DNA of 64,000 nucleotides, from contig NZ_JH992941.1 in NCBI RefSeq assembly GCF_000315485.1, positions 310,001 to 374,000 of the forward strand, in the 5' to 3' direction. The DNA comes from Bacteroides oleiciplenus YIT 12058 (GTDB taxonomy: Bacteria > Bacteroidota > Bacteroidia > Bacteroidales > Bacteroidaceae). This document shows positions 36,459-45,104 of this stretch, piece by piece. The notes beneath the pieces were generated by a model. It did not search any database and was not told the DNA's origin. It saw only the letters and a program-made list of their open reading frames with translations. Numbering within the stretch: position 1 is the first letter of the stretch; every line of letters begins with the position of its first letter. The position numbers and the translations under genes are program-made.

Positions 36459-36493
36459 CAAAAGTACACAATTTTGCAATATCAACATTGCAA
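36459..36493 (-). promoter_or_regulatory. pta promoter with palindromic operator candidate
   Basis: TACTTTTG on the minus strand (36466-36459) is the -7 element. Just upstream lies a perfect inverted repeat TTGCAAT-N6-ATTGCAA (36474-36493), between the -7 and -33 positions, where a repressor or redox/carbon regulator could bind. Confidence 0.6.
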
Positions 36494-36564
36494 TTCGGGG
36501 TATTTTTATATCCTAAAGCACAATTATTATAATATTTAACACTAACGAATGATTTTCGGACATA

Positions 36565-36610
36565 TATCACAGCGAACAGTGATAACCAAACTACAAAATA
36601 CCTAACTTTG
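36565..36610 (+). promoter_or_regulatory. lrgA promoter with inverted repeat at the -33 position
   Basis: TAACTTTG (36603-36610) is the -7 element. TATCAC-N8-GTGATA (36565-36584) overlaps the -33 position, and no TTTG is present. 36494-36564 holds nothing else that I recognise. Confidence 0.55.
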
Positions 36611-36733
36611 CAGCGTTTTCAGTAAACAATTCAGCTTTCGATAAGTTATTAGAGAGGCTTTCTATGAAATGACAGCTCCTTTTCGGTCAGAAGGAAGTTG
36701 AATTTAATAATAATAAAAATAGGTAATAGTATT

Positions 36734-37072
36734 ATGATCCGTCAATGCGCCATCCTTTTCGGATGCCTGGCCTTGGGTGAATTGGTTGTTTTCCTTACGG
36801 ATATCAAACTTCCGTCCAGCATCGTAGGAATGCTGTTGCTCACCCTTTTCCTAAAATTAGGTTGGATTAAGCTGCAATGGGTGCAGGGATTATCCGACTT
36901 TCTGGTTGCTAATCTGGGATTTTTCTTTATCCCGCCCGGCGTAGCTCTCATGCTCTATTTCGACGTTATCGCCGCCCAGTTCTGGCCGATAGTCATTGCT
37001 TCTTTAGTCAGCACCCTGTTGGTATTGGTAGTGACAGGATGGGTTCATCAACTAGCACGTAAAATCAAATGA
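36734..37072 (+). CDS. lrgA: CidA/LrgA-family membrane protein
   Basis: 112 residues from ATG 36734; the frame extends 12 codons to a TTG but the ATG is preferred. Four hydrophobic helices and the family stretch IKLPSSIVGMLLLTLFLKLG and FFIPPGVALMLYFD. LrgAB-type systems were first linked to lysis control and, in Bacillus, to pyruvate transport. Overlaps lrgB by 4 bp. Confidence 0.9.
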   Translation: MIRQCAILFGCLALGELVVFLTDIKLPSSIVGMLLLTLFLKLGWIKLQWVQGLSDFLVANLGFFFIPPGVALMLYFDVIAAQFWPIVIASLVSTLLVLVVTGWVHQLARKIK

Positions 37073-37764
37073 GTTACTTAGACAATGAGTTTTTCCTGTT
37101 AGCCGTCACCTTCGGCGTGTTTTTCTTTTCTAAAGTGTTGCAGAAGAAAACGGGCATCCTGTTGCTCAACCCCATTCTGCTGACCATTGCCATTCTGATT
37201 ATCTTCCTGAAAATGGCGCATATCAGTTATGAAACCTATAATAAAGGCGGACATCTCATAGAGTTCTGGCTAAAACCGGCAGTGGTGGCCCTTGGAGTGC
37301 CTCTCTATCTACAGTTGGAGGCTATCAAGAAACAACTGGTTCCTATCCTGCTTTCCCAACTGGCAGGTTGCATCATCGGAGTAATTTCAGTAGTGGTGAT
37401 TGCCAAGTTGATGGGAGCACCGCAAGAAATCATTTACTCACTCGCTCCTAAATCCGTCACCACTCCCATCGCTATGGAGGTAGCCAAGACATTAGGCGGC
37501 ATTCCATCACTGACTGCTGCAGTAGTGGTCTGCGTAGGTTTACTGGGTAGCATTGTTGGCGTAAAAACATTGAAACTGACCCGCGTAGGCAGTCCTATTG
37601 CCCAGGGATTATCTCTGGGAGCCGCAGCCCATGCCGTAGGAACTTCCACTGCAATGGACATCAGCAGCAAATACGGAGCGTACGCCAGTCTCGGTCTGAC
37701 TCTGAACGGTATCTTTACCGCCCTGCTCACGCCAACTATTTTGCGATTATTAGGTTTGCTATAA
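37069..37764 (+). CDS. lrgB: LrgB-family membrane protein
   Basis: 231 residues, multiple TM helices. Family signatures: LKPAVVALGVPLYLQLEAIK, LAPKSVTTPIAMEVAKTLGG and GAAAHAVGTSTAMD. It partners LrgA. The pair is divergent from pta-ackA, which fits a pyruvate/acetate overflow role better than lysis; this is inference from context. Confidence 0.93.
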   Translation: MSYLDNEFFLLAVTFGVFFFSKVLQKKTGILLLNPILLTIAILIIFLKMAHISYETYNKGGHLIEFWLKPAVVALGVPLYLQLEAIKKQLVPILLSQLAGCIIGVISVVVIAKLMGAPQEIIYSLAPKSVTTPIAMEVAKTLGGIPSLTAAVVVCVGLLGSIVGVKTLKLTRVGSPIAQGLSLGAAAHAVGTSTAMDISSKYGAYASLGLTLNGIFTALLTPTILRLLGLL

Positions 37765-37775
37765 CAATTTCTCCT

Positions 37776-37783
37776 TATCTTTG
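37776..37783 (+). promoter_or_regulatory. -7 element of the DUF2156 gene
   Basis: TATCTTTG, with TTTG at 37755-37758 (17-bp spacer, slightly short), the latter inside the end of lrgB. Confidence 0.55.
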
Positions 37784-37818
37784 TTATTCTAAGTAATCAA
37801 CTTAACGAAAACGACTAT

Positions 37819-38733
37819 ATGATCTCATTTAAAGACATCGAACTTAAAGACAAAGAAGTTATCACATCCTATACACAGAACAGCCCCCGGCGTAACTGTG
37901 ACCTTTCATTCTCCAATCTCTGTAGCTGGCGCTTTCTTTACGACACCCAGTTTGCCGTGCAAGACGGTTTCCTCATTCTGAAATTCTGGGCGGGAGAGAA
38001 ACTGGTATATATGATGCCTGTAGGAAACGGCGATTTAAAGAAAGTGTTGGAGAACATGATAGAAGACGCTACGCAAGAAGGCGAGCGTTTCTGTATGCTT
38101 GGCGTATGCGCAGGTATGCGTGCAGACCTGGAAGCCATTATGCCGGACAAGTTTCATTTTGAGGCAGATAGGGATTATGCTGATTACCTGTATCTGCGCA
38201 CTGATCTTGCCACATTGGCAGGTAAGAAATTCCAGGCTAAACGAAACCATCTCAACAAATTCCGGCGGACTTACAATTATGAATACGTCCCCCTCACCCC
38301 CGACCGCATACAGGAGTGTCTTGACCTGGAAGCCGAATGGTGCAAAGTGAACAACTGCGACCAGCACGAAGGTACCGGCAACGAACGCCGCGCACTTATC
38401 TACGCATTGCACAACTTCGAGGCTCTCGGTCTGACAGGCGGTATCCTCCATGTAGACGGCAAGATTGTAGCTTTCACATTCGGCATGCCCATCAACCAGG
38501 ACACCTTTGGCGTACATGTGGAAAAGGCCGACACCAGTATCGACGGTGCTTATGCCATGATAAACAATGAGTTTGCTAACCATATCCCCGAACAATATAT
38601 TTATATCAACCGCGAAGAAGACCTGGGTATCGAAGGACTGCGCAAAGCCAAATTGTCCTATCAACCGGTCATCATCCTGGAGAAGTATGTAGCCTGCCTG
38701 AAAGAGACTCCTGTAAAACCCGTGAAATGGTAA
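37819..38733 (+). CDS. DUF2156 / LPG-synthase-C-like protein
   Basis: 304 residues, no signal or TM. GNAT-like tandem fold similar to the C-terminal domain of phosphatidylglycerol lysyltransferases: NSPRRNCDLSFSNLCSWRF at the start, FQAKRNHLNKFRRTYNYEYV in the middle, GKIVAFTFGMPINQDTFGVH, and the end YINREEDLGIEGLRKAKLSY. The membrane flippase half of MprF is absent. Substrate unknown; aminoacyl transfer is the family guess. Confidence 0.75.
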   Translation: MISFKDIELKDKEVITSYTQNSPRRNCDLSFSNLCSWRFLYDTQFAVQDGFLILKFWAGEKLVYMMPVGNGDLKKVLENMIEDATQEGERFCMLGVCAGMRADLEAIMPDKFHFEADRDYADYLYLRTDLATLAGKKFQAKRNHLNKFRRTYNYEYVPLTPDRIQECLDLEAEWCKVNNCDQHEGTGNERRALIYALHNFEALGLTGGILHVDGKIVAFTFGMPINQDTFGVHVEKADTSIDGAYAMINNEFANHIPEQYIYINREEDLGIEGLRKAKLSYQPVIILEKYVACLKETPVKPVKW

Positions 38734-38770
38734 ATCAGTGATTAATAAATGAAAAGTAGTAAGTAGAGAA

Positions 38771-39805
38771 ATGCGTGAGAAAGTAAGGAAACTGTGGAAA
38801 CTTTGTTTCAGTGACAGCAAAGAGTTTGTGGATATGTATTTTCATCTCCGTTACAACAGTGAAGTCAACGTCGCTATCGAAAGCGGCGATGAAGTCATTG
38901 CTGCTTTGCAAATGCTCCCTTATCCTATGACTTTTTGCGGAAGTGAGGTGCCTACAGCCTACGTTTCAGGTGCCTGTACCCATCCCGACTATCGCAGCCG
39001 GGGCGTAATGCGCGAACTGCTATCACAAGCATTCGGACGTATGTATCGCAATGATGTCGCCTTCAGCACTCTGATTCCTGCTGAACCGTGGTTATTCGAT
39101 TATTATGCCCGCATGGGCTATGTAACGGCTTTCCACTACGGCCAACGTACGTTCCACTTACCTGCCGACGGAAAAGACACCTTCCCACCTACCGGTATTG
39201 CCTGGCAATTCCAAACATTTACTGACTATAGCGAAGACGCCTACCAGTATCTGAATCGTAAAATGCAGGAACGCCCCTGCTGCCTGCAACATACAGAGGG
39301 CGATTTTCGTGTCATCCTTGCCGACCTGAACTTAAGTGAAGGATACATATTCACCCTCTCAAATGAGTTAGGTATTTCCGCTCTTGCCATTGCTTATCCG
39401 GATGAGAACCTTTCCGTCTTGCATATTGGTGAATTACTTTCTGATACTCCCGAAGCGGAGCATCTGCTACTGACTCATATTTGCCGGAGAATGCAAGCAG
39501 AAACTCTCCATATCACTCAGCCTCTCATGAAGGACCAGTCAGCTTTCAATCTGGGTATGATACGCATCATTCAAGCCAAACCCGTCCTTCAGCTCTATGC
39601 AGCCACACATCCGGAAGAAGAAATGAATATCGACCTCGTGGACGAGCAACTGTCTGCCAATAACGGTTATTACTATCTGAACAAAGGAAAGTGCATGTAT
39701 AGTCACAGGCGCATTCCGGGAGCTCACGAGCGACTGACTATCGGGCAATTGACAGAGAAAATTTTCTCTGGCGAAAAAGCATATATGAGTTTGATGCTGA
39801 ATTAA
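38771..39805 (+). CDS. GNAT-family N-acetyltransferase (Eis-like architecture)
   Basis: 344 residues. The acetyl-CoA site is VSGACTHPDYRSRGVMRELL, followed by FSTLIPAEPWLFDYYARMGY; a second GNAT-like and an SCP2-like C-terminal part make the length Eis-like. Gap of 37 bp after the DUF2156 gene suggests the two are co-transcribed. Substrate unknown. Confidence 0.8.
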   Translation: MREKVRKLWKLCFSDSKEFVDMYFHLRYNSEVNVAIESGDEVIAALQMLPYPMTFCGSEVPTAYVSGACTHPDYRSRGVMRELLSQAFGRMYRNDVAFSTLIPAEPWLFDYYARMGYVTAFHYGQRTFHLPADGKDTFPPTGIAWQFQTFTDYSEDAYQYLNRKMQERPCCLQHTEGDFRVILADLNLSEGYIFTLSNELGISALAIAYPDENLSVLHIGELLSDTPEAEHLLLTHICRRMQAETLHITQPLMKDQSAFNLGMIRIIQAKPVLQLYAATHPEEEMNIDLVDEQLSANNGYYYLNKGKCMYSHRRIPGAHERLTIGQLTEKIFSGEKAYMSLMLN

Positions 39806-39976
39806 TCTCTATTGAGAATCTTGCTACACAAATGTCTTATTTCCCGGTTCATCGTTTCACCAGTTCTCCGCATCGCCCTGTTCATAGGCAATAGCGGGTG
39901 AAGGAGAACAAGAAAAGTATCCTCTTCCCGGGTTCACCTCTTTCAATTTATAACAGGTACAGTTATGCCCTGAAGC

Positions 39977-40028
39977 AAGCAATGTTCCTGATGATTACAT
40001 CACTTGTAACCATCAGGAATAAGCAATG
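39977..40028. repeat. Small hairpin element flanked by 8-bp direct repeats
   Basis: A 15-bp stem (39985-39999 with 40005-40019, one mismatch, 5-base loop) is bracketed by identical AAGCAATG copies at 39977-39984 and 40021-40028. The surrounding 39806-39976 has only short inverted words (GTTCTCC/GGAGAAC) and no gene; 40029-40143 holds nothing that I recognise. Confidence 0.6.
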
Positions 40029-40143
40029 ATATTTCAGGTGAAAGGGATGAATCCCCGAATGCAATTATTTTAGTGATTAGAGTTCACCGTATCTTTCTAT
40101 TAATAAAGCATTTAAAAAGAGACTATGAAAAAGGTGAATGGTT

Positions 40144-40242
40144 GTTTATTCAGAAAGCTTTCGGAACGTATTCGTAAAGCTTACCGAACGTGTTCCAAAA
40201 GCTTCCGGAATACGTTCAATAAGCTGGAAGTATACTTATATT
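40144..40242. repeat. Array C: 22-bp AAGCTT-phased repeat on an 11-bp grid
   Basis: AAGCT or AAGCTT begins at 40155, 40177, 40199 and 40221, exactly 22 bp apart. The alternate half-units (40166, 40188, 40210) carry ACGT-NTTC or TACGTTC. One more half-unit with TTCAGA precedes (40144) and a decayed one follows (40232). It lies between two convergent genes. Confidence 0.8.
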
Positions 40243-40260
40243 ATTGAGCAATAAACCAAA

Positions 40261-40298
40261 TCCCGTTCTTCCATGATTGAGGTCAGGAAGAACGGGAT
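40261..40298 (-). terminator. Terminator of the tldD-tldE operon
   Basis: Perfect 12-bp arms TCCCGTTCTTCC (40261-40272) and GGAAGAACGGGA (40287-40298), 14-base loop; weak U-tract on the minus strand. Confidence 0.75.
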
Positions 40299-40321
40299 GT
40301 TAACCTTCAAAGGCTATTTCT

Positions 40322-41641
40322 TTAGAGGCCGCTGAAATCTACTCCTTCAAACACTAATGAAGGAACCAGCCAGCTACGGTCTTTACGGGCATCATTTCCG
40401 ATAGCTACCAGCGAATTCCACAACGTGAGGAAGTTTCCGGTAACGTTCATCTCATTGACAGGCTGTGTCAATTTACCGTTCTCAATAAGGAAACCTTCGA
40501 TACCATAAGAGAAATCACCGGTATTACTATTACTGTTACCACCATTCAATCCGGTTACAAGAATACCATTACTCACATCAGCAATCAACCCGTTAAGGTC
40601 TTTATCCCCCGGTGTCAGCACCAGGCGTGAGGGACCGCTGATAGTGGGAGCTACCCCCATCTTCTTGGCATTATATGTATCGAAGAAGTAAGTCTTCAGC
40701 ACACCATTCTCAAATATCGGACGACGTTCCGTAGCCACACCTTCACCGTCGAAGTAACGCGAACCATTGGCACCGATAACATGCGGATCATCCATCAGCG
40801 TCAGCTTATCGGAAGCGACTTTCTGGTCCAGTTTATCTATCAGGAAAGAATTTTTCTGCTGCAAAGAAGAACCGTAGAGTGCACTAAGCAGAGGACTCAA
40901 CATGCTTCCGGAACTCATCGGATCAACCACCATGGTGTATTTGCCCGACTTCGCCTTCTTCTGTCCCAACTTACGCAAAACCCGTTCCAATGCCTTGGCA
41001 CCAATATCCGTCTTCGGCAATGCATCATAGAACAGCGTGCTCGCATACCAATAGTCTGACGGGCGGGCTTCACCCTCACCTCTGACTGCCACACTGGCGC
41101 TTACCGAATACCATGTTGATTTGGACTCTCCTTCAAAGCCATTGCTCATCAAGCGGTAAGAAGCATTTTCACCATCACTGTAAGAAGTCTCCACAGAGAT
41201 AATGCGGTCATTCTTACCCAATGCTTCTTCTGCGGCAGCACGGGCACGGGCAACCTTATCATCCGGATTGATACCGAAGATTTTATCATCAAACATCTTC
41301 AGGTCGGGCTTACCACCTCTATAGTAACGGGCAGGGTCTGCCAACACGCGAAATTCATCCTCAGCCAGATAACGGGTAGACTCGATACCATTCTTAATGA
41401 AGCTTTCGAGTTCCTTCTTATCCAGACGGTTGGTAGAGTAATTACCATAACGTCCGTCAACATACAGGTTTATTCCCAACCCGCTTTCGGAAGCTTGCTG
41501 CAAACGATCCATCTTAGCATCGCGCAGTTCGAAAGAAGTATTTGAGTTGGCATACAATATTACTTTGGCTGCCTGGCAACCGTTCTTCAGAGCGAAGTCC
41601 ATCGCCCATTGAGCCAATTTCTTATTATCGTCTGTGATCAT
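40322..41641 (-). CDS. tldE: TldE/PmbA-type metalloprotease partner
   Basis: 439 residues, no signal peptide. The PmbA/TldE pattern is present (ESGLGINLYVDGRYGNYSTN, VVDPMSSGSMLSPLLSALYG, NTGDFSYGIEGFLIENGKLT), and the HExxxH motif is absent, as expected for the E subunit. In E. coli TldD/TldE degrade unstructured peptides and help process microcins and CcdA. Its ATG overlaps the tldD stop by one base, so the pair is coupled. Confidence 0.9.
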   Translation of the reverse strand: MITDDNKKLAQWAMDFALKNGCQAAKVILYANSNTSFELRDAKMDRLQQASESGLGINLYVDGRYGNYSTNRLDKKELESFIKNGIESTRYLAEDEFRVLADPARYYRGGKPDLKMFDDKIFGINPDDKVARARAAAEEALGKNDRIISVETSYSDGENASYRLMSNGFEGESKSTWYSVSASVAVRGEGEARPSDYWYASTLFYDALPKTDIGAKALERVLRKLGQKKAKSGKYTMVVDPMSSGSMLSPLLSALYGSSLQQKNSFLIDKLDQKVASDKLTLMDDPHVIGANGSRYFDGEGVATERRPIFENGVLKTYFFDTYNAKKMGVAPTISGPSRLVLTPGDKDLNGLIADVSNGILVTGLNGGNSNSNTGDFSYGIEGFLIENGKLTQPVNEMNVTGNFLTLWNSLVAIGNDARKDRSWLVPSLVFEGVDFSGL

Positions 41642-43179
41642 CAGTTTTCTCCTCCTACCGTTAATTTACTTACTAAGGCCGACGGCATGCCGCAGGTTAC
41701 AGGACAAGACTGTCCATCCTTGCCACATGTCCACGTACCGTTATCTATCTGGTCGTTGCTTGCCACCATAGTGATGTCTGCCAATGCCTTCGGTCCGTTA
41801 CCAATAATATTGATGTCTTTGATGGGTTGCGTCAACTTGCCATCTTCGATAAGATAACCGAACTTCACGAAGAAAGTAAAGTCGCCCGCACCGATTTGTA
41901 CCTGTCCGTTGGTGAACTGATAGGCATAGATACCATTCTTTACAGTAGAGATAATATCTTCCTCTTTCATGTTTCCGGCTTCCATATAAGTGGCACGCAT
42001 ACGCGGAATAGGCACATTGCGGAAAGTATCGCGGCGACCGTTTCCGGTGGGGGCCACGCCATAATGTTTAGAACTGATGCGGTCGTGCAGATAACTGGTC
42101 AGTACACCTTCTTTCACGATATACGTCTTCTGGCCTTCCACACCTTCGTCATCGAAGTTCACAGAACCGCGATTGAAAGGAATGGTACCGTCATCTACCA
42201 CACTGATATGCTCGTTGCATACCTTCTTATTCAGTTGGTCGGCAAAGATAGAAGTATTCTTGCGATTGAAATCAGCTTCGAAGGCATGTCCTATAGCTTC
42301 GTGCAACAAAATACCCGAACCACCGGCAGCCATCACCACAGGCAGTTCACCACCTTTAGGCTTAATGGCCTTGAACATGATTGCCGTATGGTCTACCACT
42401 TCACGGGCCAGCACTTCGATAATATCATCCGACAGGAATTCAAACCCTTTACGGTAAGAGCGGGTGGCATAGTTGTTTTCCATACGTCCATCTTCTTCCA
42501 TCACGCAGAAAGCCATATAGGATACCATCGGGCGATAATCATAATACGTAACACCTTCGGAATTACAAAACAATACATGGGTGGTGTTATCACTCAAACC
42601 CGCCTGCACTTTACGAACGCGTTTATCCAATGAGAACACTTTGTCATTCAGTTTCTGCAAATAAGGCATCTTAGCTTTCAGATTCACTTCTTCCCAGGGA
42701 GTCACTACAGAGTAACGGTCTCTTTCAATCGTCTTCTCCTTGAATGCCACCGGTTTGCCGGCCTTACCCGAAGAGGCAATACGGGCAGCAGTACGCGCTG
42801 CACGCAGCATTTCTTCCAGAGTCACGCCTTCTACATAAGCATAACCACTCTGGTCACCTGCCAATACACGTACTCCCATACCAAAGTCAATATTCGAACT
42901 GCAATTATTTACCTTGCCGTCCATCAGACTAACGTTGTTATTGAAAGAGTGCTCAAAATAGAGGTCAGCATAATCTCCACCTTTTTCAAGGGCAACTGTC
43001 AGCACTTTCTTCAAGTCAGCTTCCGTCACACCGAAATGGTTCATTGCCGCATCTACGGCAGATTTATTATCCATTCCTCCCAAAGCTCCCCGAACCGTAT
43101 CCGGCAGGGCAAGCGACGGAGCAGCCAGCGAACCTAATACCGCCAGACTCCCCATCCGTAAGAAATTCCGTCTATCCAT
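41641..43179 (-). CDS. tldD: TldD-type metalloprotease with twin-arginine signal
   Basis: 512 residues. Catalytic HEAIGH (His293, Glu294, His298), later TYMEAGN and the conserved GTWTCGKDGQSCPVTCGMP end region. Unusually, the N-terminus reads MDRRNFLRMGSLAVLGSLAA, a good twin-arginine export signal with a following hydrophobic stretch and ALP cleavage-like site. The E. coli protein is cytosolic and has none. The start is well supported because the signal belongs to the same frame with no later Met before the conserved region. Confidence 0.9.
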   Translation of the reverse strand: MDRRNFLRMGSLAVLGSLAAPSLALPDTVRGALGGMDNKSAVDAAMNHFGVTEADLKKVLTVALEKGGDYADLYFEHSFNNNVSLMDGKVNNCSSNIDFGMGVRVLAGDQSGYAYVEGVTLEEMLRAARTAARIASSGKAGKPVAFKEKTIERDRYSVVTPWEEVNLKAKMPYLQKLNDKVFSLDKRVRKVQAGLSDNTTHVLFCNSEGVTYYDYRPMVSYMAFCVMEEDGRMENNYATRSYRKGFEFLSDDIIEVLAREVVDHTAIMFKAIKPKGGELPVVMAAGGSGILLHEAIGHAFEADFNRKNTSIFADQLNKKVCNEHISVVDDGTIPFNRGSVNFDDEGVEGQKTYIVKEGVLTSYLHDRISSKHYGVAPTGNGRRDTFRNVPIPRMRATYMEAGNMKEEDIISTVKNGIYAYQFTNGQVQIGAGDFTFFVKFGYLIEDGKLTQPIKDINIIGNGPKALADITMVASNDQIDNGTWTCGKDGQSCPVTCGMPSALVSKLTVGGEN

Positions 43180-43284
43180 CTTTTTTATTCTTTAAGATTG
43201 CTAATAATCAAGTGTATGTTTCTTATATCAGTTATGTATTCAGTTTATCAGACGCAATTTACTACCATTTTGTCACACCGGGCA

Positions 43285-44049
43285 TTAATTTTCTTTCGTC
43301 AACAGGCTTTCCAGTTCTTCCGCATTCAAGCGCAGGTAGAATTGTCCTTTGTGAGCTACGGAAATAGAGCCGGTTTCCTCAGAAACGATAATGGCCATTG
43401 CATCAGACTCTTGAGAAATTCCCATTGCCGCACGATGGCGTAATCCCAATTCTTTCGGTATATCCAGATTATGCGATACCGGCAATATACATCCCGCAGC
43501 TTTAATGCGGCCTTTACTGATAACCATTGCTCCGTCATGCAAAGGACTATTTTTGAAGAAAATGTTCTCTATCAGGCGTTGATTAATATCAGCATTGATA
43601 ACCTCACCCGTACGCACTACATCGTCCAACGGAAAGTTATGTTCAATGACAATCAAAGCCCCTACTTTCTGTTTGCCCATGCTGATACACGCCATAACTA
43701 CCGGCATTATCTCATCATGTTGCATACTCTCTTTCTTATTCCCAGTAAAGAACCTTATCAACGCACTGGCATGCTGGTGCGAACCAAGCGTCAACAGGAA
43801 ACGCCGTATTTCATCCTGGAATAGAATAATCAGTGCAACCACTCCCACGCTCACCAACTTGTCAAAGATGGAACCGAGCAACTTCATCTCCAATACCTGA
43901 GATACCACCAACCATATCAATATGAATATCAAAATACCCGTAAACACATTGATGGAACCGGAAGCCTTCATCAGCTTATACGTATAGTAAAGCAGGAATG
44001 CAACCAACAGAACGTCGATAATATCTTTTACGCCAATATCAAAAAACAC
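43285..44049 (-). CDS. cdaA: Diadenylate cyclase CdaA
   Basis: 254 residues. Three N-terminal TM helices (about 10-80) precede a DAC domain with SPLHDGAMVISKGRIKAAG (DGA) and LGLRHRAAMGISQESDA (RHR), both essential for making c-di-AMP from two ATP. In Firmicutes cdaA is followed by cdaR and glmM; here it follows folP by 63 bp. Confidence 0.95.
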   Translation of the reverse strand: MFFDIGVKDIIDVLLVAFLLYYTYKLMKASGSINVFTGILIFILIWLVVSQVLEMKLLGSIFDKLVSVGVVALIILFQDEIRRFLLTLGSHQHASALIRFFTGNKKESMQHDEIMPVVMACISMGKQKVGALIVIEHNFPLDDVVRTGEVINADINQRLIENIFFKNSPLHDGAMVISKGRIKAAGCILPVSHNLDIPKELGLRHRAAMGISQESDAMAIIVSEETGSISVAHKGQFYLRLNAEELESLLTKEN

Positions 44050-44112
44050 GGTAGTCAGCTATTAATTATTAACTATTAATTATAAATCTATGAACGAAGT
44101 GACTTCCCTTTA

Positions 44113-44979
44113 TCACTCTATCACCTCATCACTATATCCCCGCATCGCTTCCACAATCTTCACCGTTTCCACGGCTTCACGTACATCGTGTACCCGGAGG
44201 ATATCAGCCCCTTTCAGCAGGCAGATAGTATCAAGTACCGTTGTTCCGTTCAGTGCATCCTGCGGAGTATTGCCCAGCAGACGGTATATCATGGATTTAC
44301 GGGAAACACCCACCAGCAAAGGTAACTCAAAAATACGAAATTCTTCCAGATGTGCCAGAAGTTCGTAATTATGTTCCACTGTTTTCCCAAAACCGAAACC
44401 GGGGTCGAGGATAATATCCTTTACACCCAAATCGCGCAATTGTTGCACCCTCTCTGCGAAATATAGAAAAACTTCTTTCAGAAGATTATCATAATGCGGG
44501 TGTTGCTGCATACTTTGCGGAGTGCCCTGCATGTGCATCATGATATAAGGCACATTCAGTTCTGCCACTGTACGAAACATATCCGTGTCCATCTCTCCGG
44601 CAGCAATATCATTGATGATTGCCACCCCATACTCTTCCACACACATCCGTGCCACGTCCGCCCGGAAAGTATCGACAGACACAACAGCTTCGGGATGTGT
44701 TTTGCTCAGAATTTCCAATCCCATGCGCAGGCGCTCCATCTCTTCACGGGGAGAAACGTTTTCTGCATTCGGGCGGGAAGAGTATGCACCAATATCTATG
44801 ATGGTGGCACCTTCATCCAATATCTGTTGCGCCCGTTCGGCTATGTCAGCCTCGGTCTGCATACGGGAACTGGCATAAAAAGAGTCGGGCGTCACATTTA
44901 ATATCCCCATGACACGGGGAGTGGAAAGGTCGAGCAAAGAACCGTTGATATTGATATATTTAGAGGATGATACTTCCAT
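44113..44979 (-). CDS. folP: Dihydropteroate synthase
   Basis: 288 residues from ATG 44979; the longer frame starts within the promoter. Signatures: VMGILNVTPDSFYASSRM, IIDIGAYSSRPNAENVS, DTFRADVARM, INDIAAG, DPGFGFGKTVEHNYELLAHL and GVSRKSMIYRLLG. Makes dihydropteroate from para-aminobenzoate; sulfonamide target. Confidence 0.96.
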   Translation of the reverse strand: MEVSSSKYININGSLLDLSTPRVMGILNVTPDSFYASSRMQTEADIAERAQQILDEGATIIDIGAYSSRPNAENVSPREEMERLRMGLEILSKTHPEAVVSVDTFRADVARMCVEEYGVAIINDIAAGEMDTDMFRTVAELNVPYIMMHMQGTPQSMQQHPHYDNLLKEVFLYFAERVQQLRDLGVKDIILDPGFGFGKTVEHNYELLAHLEEFRIFELPLLVGVSRKSMIYRLLGNTPQDALNGTTVLDTICLLKGADILRVHDVREAVETVKIVEAMRGYSDEVIE

Positions 44980-45006
44980 GGTTAGTCCTTTTTCGTTTAT
45001 ACTTTG

Positions 45007-45067
45007 CAAATGTAACCAAAAAAGATTATCACAATTGCATAAAATCTAAAAAAACAGATTAACTTTG
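45007..45067. promoter_or_regulatory. Divergent promoters of folP-cdaA and the first sensor kinase
   Basis: TACATTTG on the minus strand (45014-45007) for folP and TAACTTTG on the plus strand (45060-45067) for the kinase. The palindrome CAATTG (45032-45037) lies near the -33 position of both. Confidence 0.6.
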
Positions 45068-45104
45068 CTCGGGATTGACAACTAATCGAAAGAAGTAGTA
45101 AACT

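Noticed and set aside
36494-36733. Riboswitch or ncRNA between pta and lrgA
   Set aside because: Only short palindromes seen; no conserved aptamer pattern recognised.
38035-38820. 261-codon minus-strand frame opposite the DUF2156 gene
   Set aside because: Shadow without recognisable domain.
41827-42633. 268-codon plus-strand frame opposite tldD
   Set aside because: Shadow of tldD, whose catalytic motifs are intact in the other strand.
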